Positions 25,604 to 33,863 of a stretch of 64,000 bases of DNA are shown piece after piece (the stretch's first letter is position 1; every line of letters starts with the position of its first letter). The position numbers were made by a program, and so were the translations under genes. The notes below the pieces were generated by a model that made no database searches, was not told where the DNA came from, and was given only the letters and a program-made list of their open reading frames with translations. This stretch comes from CALZIK01 sp945787635. Lineage in GTDB: Bacteria; Acidobacteriota; Thermoanaerobaculia; Multivoradales; JAHEKO01. The stretch is taken from contig CAMYNM010000004.1 in assembly GCA_947259725.1 (NCBI GenBank), positions 151,559 to 215,558 of the forward strand. The letters are read 5' to 3'.

Positions 25604-27256
25604 TCACTCTGGCTCGACCAGATGGTAGTACCGGCCAAGCTCGGGAGCCGGCAAGAGCTGGCGCCGGCCGCCGGGCCAATCGACGAGCAGCTGCTTGACC
25701 GAGGTGCCCGCGGCGAGGCCGAAGAGAAAGCGTGGGTCCGACGACGACTGGTAGCTATCTCCCGCCAGTGCCCAGCGGACCTGGCTACCGCGGTCGGTAA
25801 CCAGCTCCGCGCGCGCGCCGACCCCGCCGGTGTTGGCTCCCCTACCGCTGAGCTGGAGGCCGAGCCACGAGCCGACGTCGGCCTGGTTGCGCAGGAGCGC
25901 CAGGGCCCCGCCGCTTCTCTGGACCGCCATGTCGGCGTCGCCGTCACTGTCGTAGTCGGCGGTCGCGATTCCGCGGGATACCGTGGGCCCCTCCGGGGGC
26001 AACCGGCAGGGCTCGGACGTGAAACCGCCCCGGCCGTTTCCGAGCAGCAAGAGGTCGGGCTGGCGGTAGAAGACATTGGCGCGCGACGGGGTCTCGACAG
26101 TGTGACCGTTGGCGACGTAGGCGTCGAGATGACCGTCCCGGTCGAAGTCCGCCAGCGCCAGGCCGAACCCGACCATGTTGAACGACGGCACGCCGAAGCC
26201 GCTGCCGGCCGAGGCATCCTCGAACCGGAAGTCTCCGTCGTTCCGATACAGCGTGTTGGTCTGGACGTCGTAGTTGGTCACCGCCAAATCGGCGTCGCCG
26301 TCGCCGTCGACATCTCCCGCGGCCACGCCCATTCCGGCCTCGGGCATGCCCTCGCGGCTGACCGCTGCGCCGGAGAGCAGCGACGAGTCTTCAAAGGTGC
26401 CATCGCCCCGATTGACGAACAAGAAGTTCCAGGTCATGTCATTGGCGACGTAGATGTCCACCCAGCGGTCACCGTTGAGATCCACCATGAGCACGCCCAT
26501 CCCCTTGCCGTCGGCGCCGCCGAGTCCGCTCGCTTGGGTCGCGTCCTCGAACTTGCCATGGCCGAGGTTGCGATACAGAAGATCCGATGCGCCTTCGAAG
26601 ACCGAGGGGTCGCAGTACCAGCGCTCGCCGGTGTCCGGATTCGCACAGAAAGGCTCGGCCGCGGGATCGTGCTCTACGTAGCGAGCTACGTAGAGGTCGA
26701 GATCTCCGTCGCGGTCGACGTCGGCCAGCGCGGCGGAGGAGCTCCAGCCGTCCGCTCCCAGACCGGCGTCACGGGTTCGATCCTCGAAGGTCCCGTCGCC
26801 TCGGTTCACGAGCAAACGATCGCCGCCGTAGTTCGCCAGATAGAGATCCGTGAAACCGTCACCGTCGAAGTCCGCGGCGACGACGCCCTGGCCATATCCG
26901 GTGTCGCCGCTCCCGGACCGCGTGGTGACATCTTCGAAACGGCCGTCACCGAGATTCCGGAAGAGCCGGTTGGCTGCGCCGGCGCTGCGGTCGGGCGGAA
27001 ACGGCCCCGACTGCACGAGGTATGCGTCCAGCCAGCCGTCGCCGTCGTAGTCGAGCCAGGCCACCCCCGAGCCCATGGTTTCCGGGTTGTACTTGCCCCC
27101 GGTGGCGCCGCGGTCGTGAAAGAACTCGATACCGGAGCTCTCGGCAACTTCGAACAGAAGCTGCGGACCGGTGCAGTCATCGGCCACCACCGCCGCGCTC
27201 TGAACAAGAAAAAACGCCGACAGCAGCGCCCACCGCGCGGATCGGAGCCACCTCAC
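25604..27256 (-). CDS. CRTAC1 family protein, class II
   Basis: The product is 550 residues from a GTG at 27256 whose last bases overlap the stop of the preceding TPR gene (GTGA). Signal peptide LRSARWALLSAFFLVQSAAVVA, then FG-GAP/VCBS repeats (AWLDYDGDGWLDAYLVQ, ADVDRDGDLDLYVA, VDLNGDRWVDIYVAND), and C-terminal ASPIC/UnbV (GLQLSGRGANTGGVGARAEL). It carries a C-x10-C pair (FCANPDTGERWYCDP) in the same position as the C-x9-C pair of class I. The motif EFFHDRGATGGKYNPETMGSG resembles that of the protein at 43364, its closest relative in the window. Confidence 0.88.
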   Translation of the reverse strand: MRWLRSARWALLSAFFLVQSAAVVADDCTGPQLLFEVAESSGIEFFHDRGATGGKYNPETMGSGVAWLDYDGDGWLDAYLVQSGPFPPDRSAGAANRLFRNLGDGRFEDVTTRSGSGDTGYGQGVVAADFDGDGFTDLYLANYGGDRLLVNRGDGTFEDRTRDAGLGADGWSSSAALADVDRDGDLDLYVARYVEHDPAAEPFCANPDTGERWYCDPSVFEGASDLLYRNLGHGKFEDATQASGLGGADGKGMGVLMVDLNGDRWVDIYVANDMTWNFLFVNRGDGTFEDSSLLSGAAVSREGMPEAGMGVAAGDVDGDGDADLAVTNYDVQTNTLYRNDGDFRFEDASAGSGFGVPSFNMVGFGLALADFDRDGHLDAYVANGHTVETPSRANVFYRQPDLLLLGNGRGGFTSEPCRLPPEGPTVSRGIATADYDSDGDADMAVQRSGGALALLRNQADVGSWLGLQLSGRGANTGGVGARAELVTDRGSQVRWALAGDSYQSSSDPRFLFGLAAGTSVKQLLVDWPGGRRQLLPAPELGRYYHLVEPE

Positions 27257-28353
27257 TGACCATCTCCGGGGGGCATGAGCCGAACCTCGTTGAGCAGGCG
27301 GCGCAGATCGGCCCGCCCGGGGTCCAGGCTCACCGCACGCTCGAGGGTGGCCAGAGCATCCTGCTTGCGCCCCGCCTGGGCGTGCGCTTGCGCGACGAGC
27401 GCGAGAACGTCCGCCGATTGCGCCTGGCTGGCGAGATGCGTGAGCGCGGCGTCGACTTCGCCCTCTCGGAGCAAGGCGCGAGCGCGCTCCATCTCGCCCT
27501 TGCCGCGCTCCTGGACACGGGTTCGCTCCTGGTCCTCGCGATAGAGCTCCTCGTAACGCGCGAACTCGCGAGCGCTCTCCTCCGCGCGACCGGCGCGCGC
27601 CAGGACGACCGCCAGACCGTAATACGCCTTGTACAGCGTCGGCGCCACGAGGTTCACCCGGCGGTAGGCGCCGATAGCCTCCTCGAACCTGCCGGCCCCC
27701 CGCAGCGCCTCGGCCCGGTCGAACAAGACGTCCGGCGCCGACGAACCCGCCGCCAGCGCGACTCCGAGAGTCTCGGCGGCCTCTTCGTAGCGCCCCTGCC
27801 AGAGCTCCAAGCGCCCGAGCTGGGCGAGCGCGAGATCCGACCGGCCGGTGCCCTCGATCGCGCGACGATAAGTGGCCTCGGCACCGCCAAGATCGCCGTT
27901 TTCCCACTGTACGGATCCGAGATACACCAGAGTACCGGTGCTGGTGTCGCCTCGCTCTACGGCTGTCGTCAGCGCCTCCTGAGCGGCCCTGAAATCACGG
28001 TTGCGAGTGTGGGCCCGCCCGAGGAGCGCCCAGCCCTCCGGTGCCGCCGGCTCGAGAGCGGTGGCGGCTTGTGAGGCTGTAATCGCGTCGGAGATCCGCC
28101 CCGAACCCAGCCAAGCCATGCCCCGATCGAGCAACATGGCGTGCGCCGCTCGCCTCGAGCCTCCCCTGACCAGCTCGTGGGCGCTCTCGAGCGCGGCATC
28201 GGCTTCCGCCGAAGTTGTTTGCTCGGTAGAGGCCTCACTCGAGGCGCTCCTGACCTCCGCCCCTTGTAGCGAAGCCGCCGCGACGGCGAGAAGCAGGGCG
28301 ATGGCGAGAGTCCTGCGAGGCGCCGACCGACCGGGATGGCTTATGAGGTCCAC
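27253..28353 (-). CDS. Secreted TPR protein
   Basis: The product is 366 residues from a GTG at 28353; the longer frame to 28461 lacks a sensible signal peptide. The signal (RRTLAIALLLAVAAASLQG) is followed by about eight TPRs (AAPEGWALLGRAHTRNRDF, GSSAPDVLFDRAEALRGAG) and a charged segment near residue 265. It lacks the PLPEP motif of the long TPR proteins. The stop overlaps the start of the class II CRTAC1 gene in a GTGA sequence, so translation is probably coupled. A perfect minus-strand TATAAT lies 59 bases upstream. Likely periplasmic or surface-exposed. Confidence 0.8.
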   Translation of the reverse strand: MDLISHPGRSAPRRTLAIALLLAVAAASLQGAEVRSASSEASTEQTTSAEADAALESAHELVRGGSRRAAHAMLLDRGMAWLGSGRISDAITASQAATALEPAAPEGWALLGRAHTRNRDFRAAQEALTTAVERGDTSTGTLVYLGSVQWENGDLGGAEATYRRAIEGTGRSDLALAQLGRLELWQGRYEEAAETLGVALAAGSSAPDVLFDRAEALRGAGRFEEAIGAYRRVNLVAPTLYKAYYGLAVVLARAGRAEESAREFARYEELYREDQERTRVQERGKGEMERARALLREGEVDAALTHLASQAQSADVLALVAQAHAQAGRKQDALATLERAVSLDPGRADLRRLLNEVRLMPPGDGQ

Positions 28354-28410
28354 GACAGCGATCGGATGCAAGAATATCGCCGGAGCAGAACAGCCGCGCG
28401 ACAACCACCG

Positions 28411-28419
28411 TATTATACT
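28411..28419. promoter_or_regulatory. Overlapping divergent -10 elements
   Basis: The AT-rich patch TATTATACT in the 130-base divergent gap contains TATAAT on the minus strand (28412-28417) facing the TPR gene at 27253, and TATACT on the plus strand (28414-28419) facing the gene at 28484. No good -35 hexamer is found at 16-18 bases on either side, so this is a candidate only. Confidence 0.4.
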
Positions 28420-28483
28420 CTCGCCCTGACACCGACCGCTGCACCGGAGACGCTCGGTCATCGTCCGACGGACTCCATCTCCA

Positions 28484-30163
28484 ATGCAAAAGACCTCGCT
28501 CGCTCTCTACGTCTCGCTGTGCTTAGCGCTTTCGAACTCCGGCTCGACGCCGGTGGGCGCCGCGGCGCTGGGCGCCACCTCCACCGAGACCGCACCCGCG
28601 CAACAGTCCGAAGACCCGGCGACGCCTTCCGCCCTAGCCGAAGCGATCGCCGAGCTCCAGGAGGACAACCTCGACGGCGCGATCGCGATCCTCGAACGGC
28701 CCGAGGCCAGCGGCGACGCCGACCCGAGGCTCGCGGCCCTTCTCGGAGCCCTGTACCAGGAAGCCGGCCGTAGCGCGGAAGCTCTCGAGGTGTTGGCCCC
28801 GCTGGCCGAGGCGGAAAACGCCGACGTCGCCGTGCTCTACAACGCCGGTAGAGCGGCGGCCTCCATGGAGGATTTCGATAGGGCGCAGCGCTATCTGGAA
28901 GCCTCGGTGGCCGCTTTCCCTGCATCACCGGCGGCGCGCGAGCTCGGCTTCCTTCATCTTCGGCGTGGGCGCCTCATGCCCGCGTATCTATCGCTCAGAC
29001 CTTGGAGCCAGAGCCACCCGAACGACTCCGTAGCGATTACGGCTGCAGCGCGCTGTGCGGTCCGGCTAGGTCGGGGCGCCGAGGCCGAGCAATTGCTGCA
29101 GCTGCTCTCGAACGACGAACCGACGGTCAAGCTGCTGTGGGCCAACGCCCTGCTGCTCAAGGGCGATGCCTGGAGCGCCTTGGCAGTGGCGAAGGAGCTC
29201 TCGGAGAACCCACCCGAGGCTCTCGAGCCGCAGGTTCTCACGCTGTTGGCCGATGTCTACCTCGAACTTGAACAACCGGACCTCGTGGTCGAAGCCCTCT
29301 CCGGCAAGACCGACCGCAGACCGCTCGTGGCCGTGCGGCTCGCCACCGCATTGCGGACGTTAGGGGAACACGAAAGAGCCCTCGAACTGCTGGTCCCGTT
29401 TTCTCGCGGCCTCATCGAGGACGACCCCGAGGTCGGCAGGTGGCTGCCCGGTCTTGGCGGCGAGGTCGCGCTCGAGTATGGCCGGCTGTTGGCCGAGGCG
29501 AATCGTCATGCGGAAGCGATCGCCTTCCTGCGCGCGAGTACCGAGATGGCGCCTCAGGAAGCCGAGGCCTGGAAGGCGCTGGCGGCCGCGCTCGACCTAT
29601 CGGGTGATGGGGCGCTGGCCCAGGAAGCGCGCGCGCGGGTCGCTCGCATCGAGGCCCTCGCCGGAGAGGAACCGTCCGCGGGAACCACGAACGACAATCT
29701 CGGCTCGGACCCGACCGCTCGACAGCTGCGCCGCGCACAGGCGCTGCTCGGACTGGGCGCCGAAGAGGAGGGGCTTCGGGTCGCTCGACAGGAAAAGACC
29801 TTGGTTCCAGAGGATCCGCGACCGCCTTTGGTGGAAGCCCAGATGCTGATCCGACTGGGGCATCGCGACGAGGCGCTCGCGGTCATGGACACCGCTAGCG
29901 AGCGGTTCCCGGCGAGTGCGGACGTTCACTACTACCGCGGCGTCGTACAGATGAGCCTGAACCGTCTGGAGGCCGCTGAACCGTCGCTGCGCCAGGCCAT
30001 CGAGCTGGCGCCCCAGCACACTCCCGCGCTCACCGATCTCGCGGTATTGCTCCTTCAGCTCAACCGGCGGGCTGAAGCCCGGACGCTGGTCGAGCGCGTT
30101 CTGGCGATCGCCCCGGGAGACCCGACGGCGACTCGCCTGCTCGAGCAGATCGAGTCGTCATAA
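28484..30163 (+). CDS. Secreted TPR protein, opposite strand to the array
   Basis: The 559-residue product starts with a signal peptide (KTSLALYVSLCLALSNSGS) and an Ala/Thr/Glu-rich spacer, followed by about ten TPR or Sel1-like helical repeats (DLDGAIAILERPE, AAASMEDFDRAQRYLEASVA, VHYYRGVVQMSLNRLEAA). It has no PLPEP segment and no C-terminal Cys motif. It is the only plus-strand gene between 21.5 and 45.0 kb and separates the two minus-strand units. The ATG has no clear Shine-Dalgarno. Function unknown. Confidence 0.82.
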   Translation: MQKTSLALYVSLCLALSNSGSTPVGAAALGATSTETAPAQQSEDPATPSALAEAIAELQEDNLDGAIAILERPEASGDADPRLAALLGALYQEAGRSAEALEVLAPLAEAENADVAVLYNAGRAAASMEDFDRAQRYLEASVAAFPASPAARELGFLHLRRGRLMPAYLSLRPWSQSHPNDSVAITAAARCAVRLGRGAEAEQLLQLLSNDEPTVKLLWANALLLKGDAWSALAVAKELSENPPEALEPQVLTLLADVYLELEQPDLVVEALSGKTDRRPLVAVRLATALRTLGEHERALELLVPFSRGLIEDDPEVGRWLPGLGGEVALEYGRLLAEANRHAEAIAFLRASTEMAPQEAEAWKALAAALDLSGDGALAQEARARVARIEALAGEEPSAGTTNDNLGSDPTARQLRRAQALLGLGAEEEGLRVARQEKTLVPEDPRPPLVEAQMLIRLGHRDEALAVMDTASERFPASADVHYYRGVVQMSLNRLEAAEPSLRQAIELAPQHTPALTDLAVLLLQLNRRAEARTLVERVLAIAPGDPTATRLLEQIESS

Positions 30164-30192
30164 CTCGACTGGCTCGAACGCCCCGGCCAGGG

Positions 30193-32082
30193 TCACTGCC
30201 CGAGCCAGGGCGATCGGCACGGCTGCCCCGCCCGGTAGAGCTCGAGCCGACGGCGAAGACTGGTGAGATCGCGACCTGGCGTCGCCGACGCGAGAGCCAG
30301 CGCCCGCTCTTGCCACGCGATCGCCTGACCGAAGTCGCCGCCTTCCGCCAAAGCCATCGCCACGGTCTCGGCATGCTCGGAGGTCTCCCGGGTGCGATAG
30401 ACCTCCCTGGCGATCTCGAGCGACCGGGTGCCGTCGCGCACGCCGGCCTCGGGCGCGGTGGCCAGCAGTCGGGCGAGCAAGTGCCGCAGGGGCAGGCGGT
30501 CGTCGACCCTCTCGACGCCCTCCTCCAGCGAGGCCCACGCCTGCCTGCTCTCGCCGCTCAAGAGCAGAGCCATGGCCAGCCCGAATCGGGCGGTCAGGCT
30601 TCTCGACTCGAACTCCACCGCTCGACGGTAGGCGATCGCGGCTTGCGCGAACTCTCCCTCCTGGCCGAGCAGCGCTCCCATCCACTCGTAGGCGCCTTCG
30701 AGCCGCGGGTCCGCCCCAACCGCCTCGCGCAAATGCTCGATCGCCGCGACCCGATCACCGGCCGCCTGCGCCAGCCGGGCGAGCTGCGCGTGCGCTCGCG
30801 CGCTGACCGTCGCTTCGCCCGAGTCGGCCACGAGTTCCTGCAGTCGCCTGCGGGCTTCGTCGGAGCGCCCCAGAGCCTCGAGAGCCTCGGCGAGAGCCAG
30901 CACCAGTTCCGGATCGGCCGAATCCCGCTCAAGCATCGCTTCGAGCTCGGTCCGCGCCTGGGAGGCGCGATCGAGGCGGATCAGCGAGCGCGTCCAGGCC
31001 AGTCTCGCCTCGTCATCAGCGGGGTCGATGGCCAGCGCGCTGGCGAAGTGAGACTCCGCTTCGGCCATCCGGCCGGCATCGGCCAGCAACCCGCCCAGGT
31101 TGAAATGGGCATCCCGGTACTCCGGGTCTAACCGCACCGCTTCTTGTAGATGGTCGAGGCCTTCGGTTGCGGAACCGGTCTTGATCAACGTTAGCCCCAG
31201 GTTGTAGTGCGCCAGGGCGTCGCCGGGCCCGCGCGACACGGCCTCCCGAAACGCCCTCATCGCCTCGGCATAGTTGCCGCGCCCCAGAGCGAGCTCGCCG
31301 AGCTGCACGTAATAGCGTCCGCCTTCGATTAGGGCGTCCAGGCGGTCGATCTCGGTATCGCTGAACAGCACCGGGTCGTGCCGGTTGAGCGCGAGGTGCC
31401 GGCGCGCCTCGTCGAGCTCTCCCAGCTCGCGATGGGCGATCCCGAGCAGATAGTGAATCGAGGTCGCCCGCGGCTGGAGCGCCAGAGCCCGATTCAGATG
31501 TCCGACGGACGCGCCCCACTCGCCCCGCTCCAGCGCGATCAGCCCCAGGCCGTGATGGCCCGCCGCGATCCGGTCGTCGTTCTCAAGAGCTTTCCGGAAG
31601 TGTCGCTCTGCCTCCTCGAGGCGCGCGAGATCGAGGTAGAGGCGGCCGAGACGCACATGGGTGGGCACGTCTTCTTGCCGCAAGCCCGATGCGGCGAGCA
31701 GCTCCTCGAGCGCCCGGTCGATATCGCCGGATCGGGTGAAGAGGGCTCCCAGCAGGTACCTCCATCTAAAGCCACCCGGATCGAGATTGCGCGCGTTGAG
31801 CAGGCACGGCTCAGCGGCGTCCATGATGTCGTAGGCGAAGTACAGCTGGCCGAGGCCTCCGTAGGCATCCGCGACCTCGCTGTCCGTAAGCTCGCCGGCA
31901 GCGATCCATTCTGCCGCCGTCCGGCGCCGCTCGACGAGCTGAGTTCTCACCGCGTCCTCGACTCCCTCCAAGGTCGGCTCCGGAAGCGGCAGAAGCTCGG
32001 TCGGCTTCGCCCACGCCGGACTCGCGGCGATCAAAGCCAGCACGAGCCAGCGCACTGGGCGGGTGACCGGGGACCAGCTCAC
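30193..32082 (-). CDS. Secreted long TPR protein, array member (second module)
   Basis: The product is 629 residues from a GTG at 32082 in a GTGA overlap with the CRTAC1 gene stop at 32079. The signal peptide (VRWLVLALIAASPAWA) is followed by the module motif LLPLPEPTLEGVEDAVRTQL, the AYGGLGQLYFAYD helix and LDPGGFRWRYLLG, then about 14 TPRs. The C-terminus has AETVAMALAEGGDFGQAIAWQ and the tail GQPCRSPWL; both are nearly the same in the protein at 39715. The single Cys in the tail could form a disulfide or anchor. It is convergent with the plus-strand TPR gene ending at 30163. Confidence 0.86.
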   Translation of the reverse strand: MSWSPVTRPVRWLVLALIAASPAWAKPTELLPLPEPTLEGVEDAVRTQLVERRRTAAEWIAAGELTDSEVADAYGGLGQLYFAYDIMDAAEPCLLNARNLDPGGFRWRYLLGALFTRSGDIDRALEELLAASGLRQEDVPTHVRLGRLYLDLARLEEAERHFRKALENDDRIAAGHHGLGLIALERGEWGASVGHLNRALALQPRATSIHYLLGIAHRELGELDEARRHLALNRHDPVLFSDTEIDRLDALIEGGRYYVQLGELALGRGNYAEAMRAFREAVSRGPGDALAHYNLGLTLIKTGSATEGLDHLQEAVRLDPEYRDAHFNLGGLLADAGRMAEAESHFASALAIDPADDEARLAWTRSLIRLDRASQARTELEAMLERDSADPELVLALAEALEALGRSDEARRRLQELVADSGEATVSARAHAQLARLAQAAGDRVAAIEHLREAVGADPRLEGAYEWMGALLGQEGEFAQAAIAYRRAVEFESRSLTARFGLAMALLLSGESRQAWASLEEGVERVDDRLPLRHLLARLLATAPEAGVRDGTRSLEIAREVYRTRETSEHAETVAMALAEGGDFGQAIAWQERALALASATPGRDLTSLRRRLELYRAGQPCRSPWLGQ

Positions 32083-33863
32083 CGAGCGTCCCTGCGGTTC
32101 CCGACCAGCGTGATCCTCCGTCCGGCGGGAAGTTCCGTCCAAGTCGTCTTGCCGCCCAAAGCCCACTCGATGGTGATCGAGTCGAAGGTGGCTTCGCCGG
32201 CCTCGGCAAAGATGACCTCGGGCGCCGAGGCTGAGGCGTAGCTGCCGTCGGTGGCGATCCGCCGCACCCGGAGATGCCCGCTCGAGGTCCGCGTCTCGAC
32301 CCGCGCGCCGAGGGCGTCGCGAAACGGATCCCAGCCGGTACCGACCCGAAGGCCGACCCAGACGCCGGCGGAGCGCTGCTCGTTACGCAACAGCCGCACC
32401 GGCGCCGCGCTGTCGAAGACCACCAGATCGTCGTCGCCGTCGAGGTCCAGATCTCCGCTCGCGAGACCTCGCCCTACGTGAGGCTCATCGAACTCGCCAT
32501 GACCCTCGACCTTCTTGAAGGCGACGCCACCGACGTTGCGGTAGAGACTGTCCTGCTGACGCAGCGGGTATGGATCTCCCTGCGCCACCAGGGCGGCGAT
32601 CTTCTGAACTGTGCCGTTGACCACGAACAGGTCCTGCCAGCCGTCGTTGTCGAAGTCGATGGGCACGGCCCCGAAGCCGGTGAGCGGCCGGCTGGAAACG
32701 CCCAACCGGCTGCGCCGCGTCGCCTCCCGAAATACGCCGTCGCCCGAGTTGAGATACAGCGTGTTGGTCTCCTGGGCGATGTGGGTCATGAACAAGTCCA
32801 GCGCGCCGTTACCGTCGAAGTCGGCCACGGCGATTCCCATGCTGCCTTCGGGGATTCCGGTGTCGTTCACCGCGCAGCCGGCCAAAACGGCCTCGTTGGC
32901 GAAAGTTCCGTCGGTCTGGTTCATCCAAAGCTGATTCTCGGTGGCGTCGTTGGCCACGTACACGTCGAGCCAGCCGTCGCCGTCGAAATCCGCCGCAACC
33001 ACGCCGAGAGCGGGTCCGAACTCGGTGGTCACGCCCGCCGAACCGGAGACATCCTGGAAACGACCGTTCCCAAGATTTCGAAAGAGGCGGTCCGGCTGCG
33101 GGGCGAAGTTGAGCGGGCTGCAGTAGTCCGGGGACCCGGTCACGGCGGCGCACTTCGCCCGGCCCCCGAGGCTGTAGTCGAGGTAGTTGCCGACGAACAG
33201 ATCGAGCCGACCGTCGCGGTCATAATCCAGGAACGACGCCGAGACGCTCCAGCGCTCGTCTCCGACGCCCGCGGTGGCGGTCATGTCCGCGTACGTGCCG
33301 TCGCCGTTGTTGCGCAGTAGCTGATTCGAGCCGTAGTTGGTCACGTAGAGATCTACCCAACCGTCGTTGTCGTAGTCCGCCGCCGCCACTCCCATGCCGT
33401 AACCAAGAGAAGCCGGCACGGCAGCGGCGGTGACGTCGGTAAAGACCAGCATCGGCTCGCCGCCGGGGCCCGACGCGAGGTCGTTGCGGTAGAGCCGACC
33501 GGTCAACGGCAAGGAGTGCCGTGGCGCCATAAGGGCCTCTTCGATCGACTTGCCGGCGCCCAGCATCGCGCCCTGCACCAGAAAGACGTCGAGGTCGCCA
33601 TCGCGATCGTAATCGAGCAGCGCGGTGCCACCACCCATCATCTCGACCATGTAGAGCTCGCCCGACATGCCGTTGAAGTGCACGAAATCCAGGCCGGCGG
33701 CACCGGCGATCTCCGTGAACAGCCGCTGATCCGGCGTTGGCTGGGCCGCGATCGGTAAGCAGGGCATCCCGGCAAGAAAGCCGAGGACGACCACCACCGG
33801 CACTCCCGCCGAGAGCCACCTAGCGAGGCCGGCGCTCGGTGGTGCCGAACCGCGCCTCGTCAG
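32079..33863 (-). CDS. CRTAC1 family protein, class I, probable CTG start
   Basis: Signal peptide, about seven FG-GAP/VCBS repeats (LDYDRDGDLDVFLVQG, ADYDNDGWVDLYV, VDFDGDGWLDVYVAND) and C-terminal ASPIC/UnbV (GLRVGTGWDPFRDALGARVE). Class I Cys pair C-x9-C in KCAAVTGSPDYCSP, plus VLAGCAV. The start is unusual: a CTG at 33863 overlaps the TGA of the upstream gene (CTGA) and is preceded by GGAGG at seven-base spacing, giving MTRRGSAPPSAGLARW and a normal signal peptide. A GTG at 33941 would overlap the upstream gene by about 80 bases, and a GTG at 33803 would give a short signal without a basic n-region. From CTG the protein is 594 residues. Confidence 0.83.
   Translation of the reverse strand: MTRRGSAPPSAGLARWLSAGVPVVVVLGFLAGMPCLPIAAQPTPDQRLFTEIAGAAGLDFVHFNGMSGELYMVEMMGGGTALLDYDRDGDLDVFLVQGAMLGAGKSIEEALMAPRHSLPLTGRLYRNDLASGPGGEPMLVFTDVTAAAVPASLGYGMGVAAADYDNDGWVDLYVTNYGSNQLLRNNGDGTYADMTATAGVGDERWSVSASFLDYDRDGRLDLFVGNYLDYSLGGRAKCAAVTGSPDYCSPLNFAPQPDRLFRNLGNGRFQDVSGSAGVTTEFGPALGVVAADFDGDGWLDVYVANDATENQLWMNQTDGTFANEAVLAGCAVNDTGIPEGSMGIAVADFDGNGALDLFMTHIAQETNTLYLNSGDGVFREATRRSRLGVSSRPLTGFGAVPIDFDNDGWQDLFVVNGTVQKIAALVAQGDPYPLRQQDSLYRNVGGVAFKKVEGHGEFDEPHVGRGLASGDLDLDGDDDLVVFDSAAPVRLLRNEQRSAGVWVGLRVGTGWDPFRDALGARVETRTSSGHLRVRRIATDGSYASASAPEVIFAEAGEATFDSITIEWALGGKTTWTELPAGRRITLVGNRRDAR

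Noticed and set aside
23209..26217. Extended N-terminus of the long TPR gene overlapping the CRTAC1 gene
   Set aside because: The upstream part is antisense-like low-complexity sequence in a wrong frame of 25604; the signal peptide begins at 25506.
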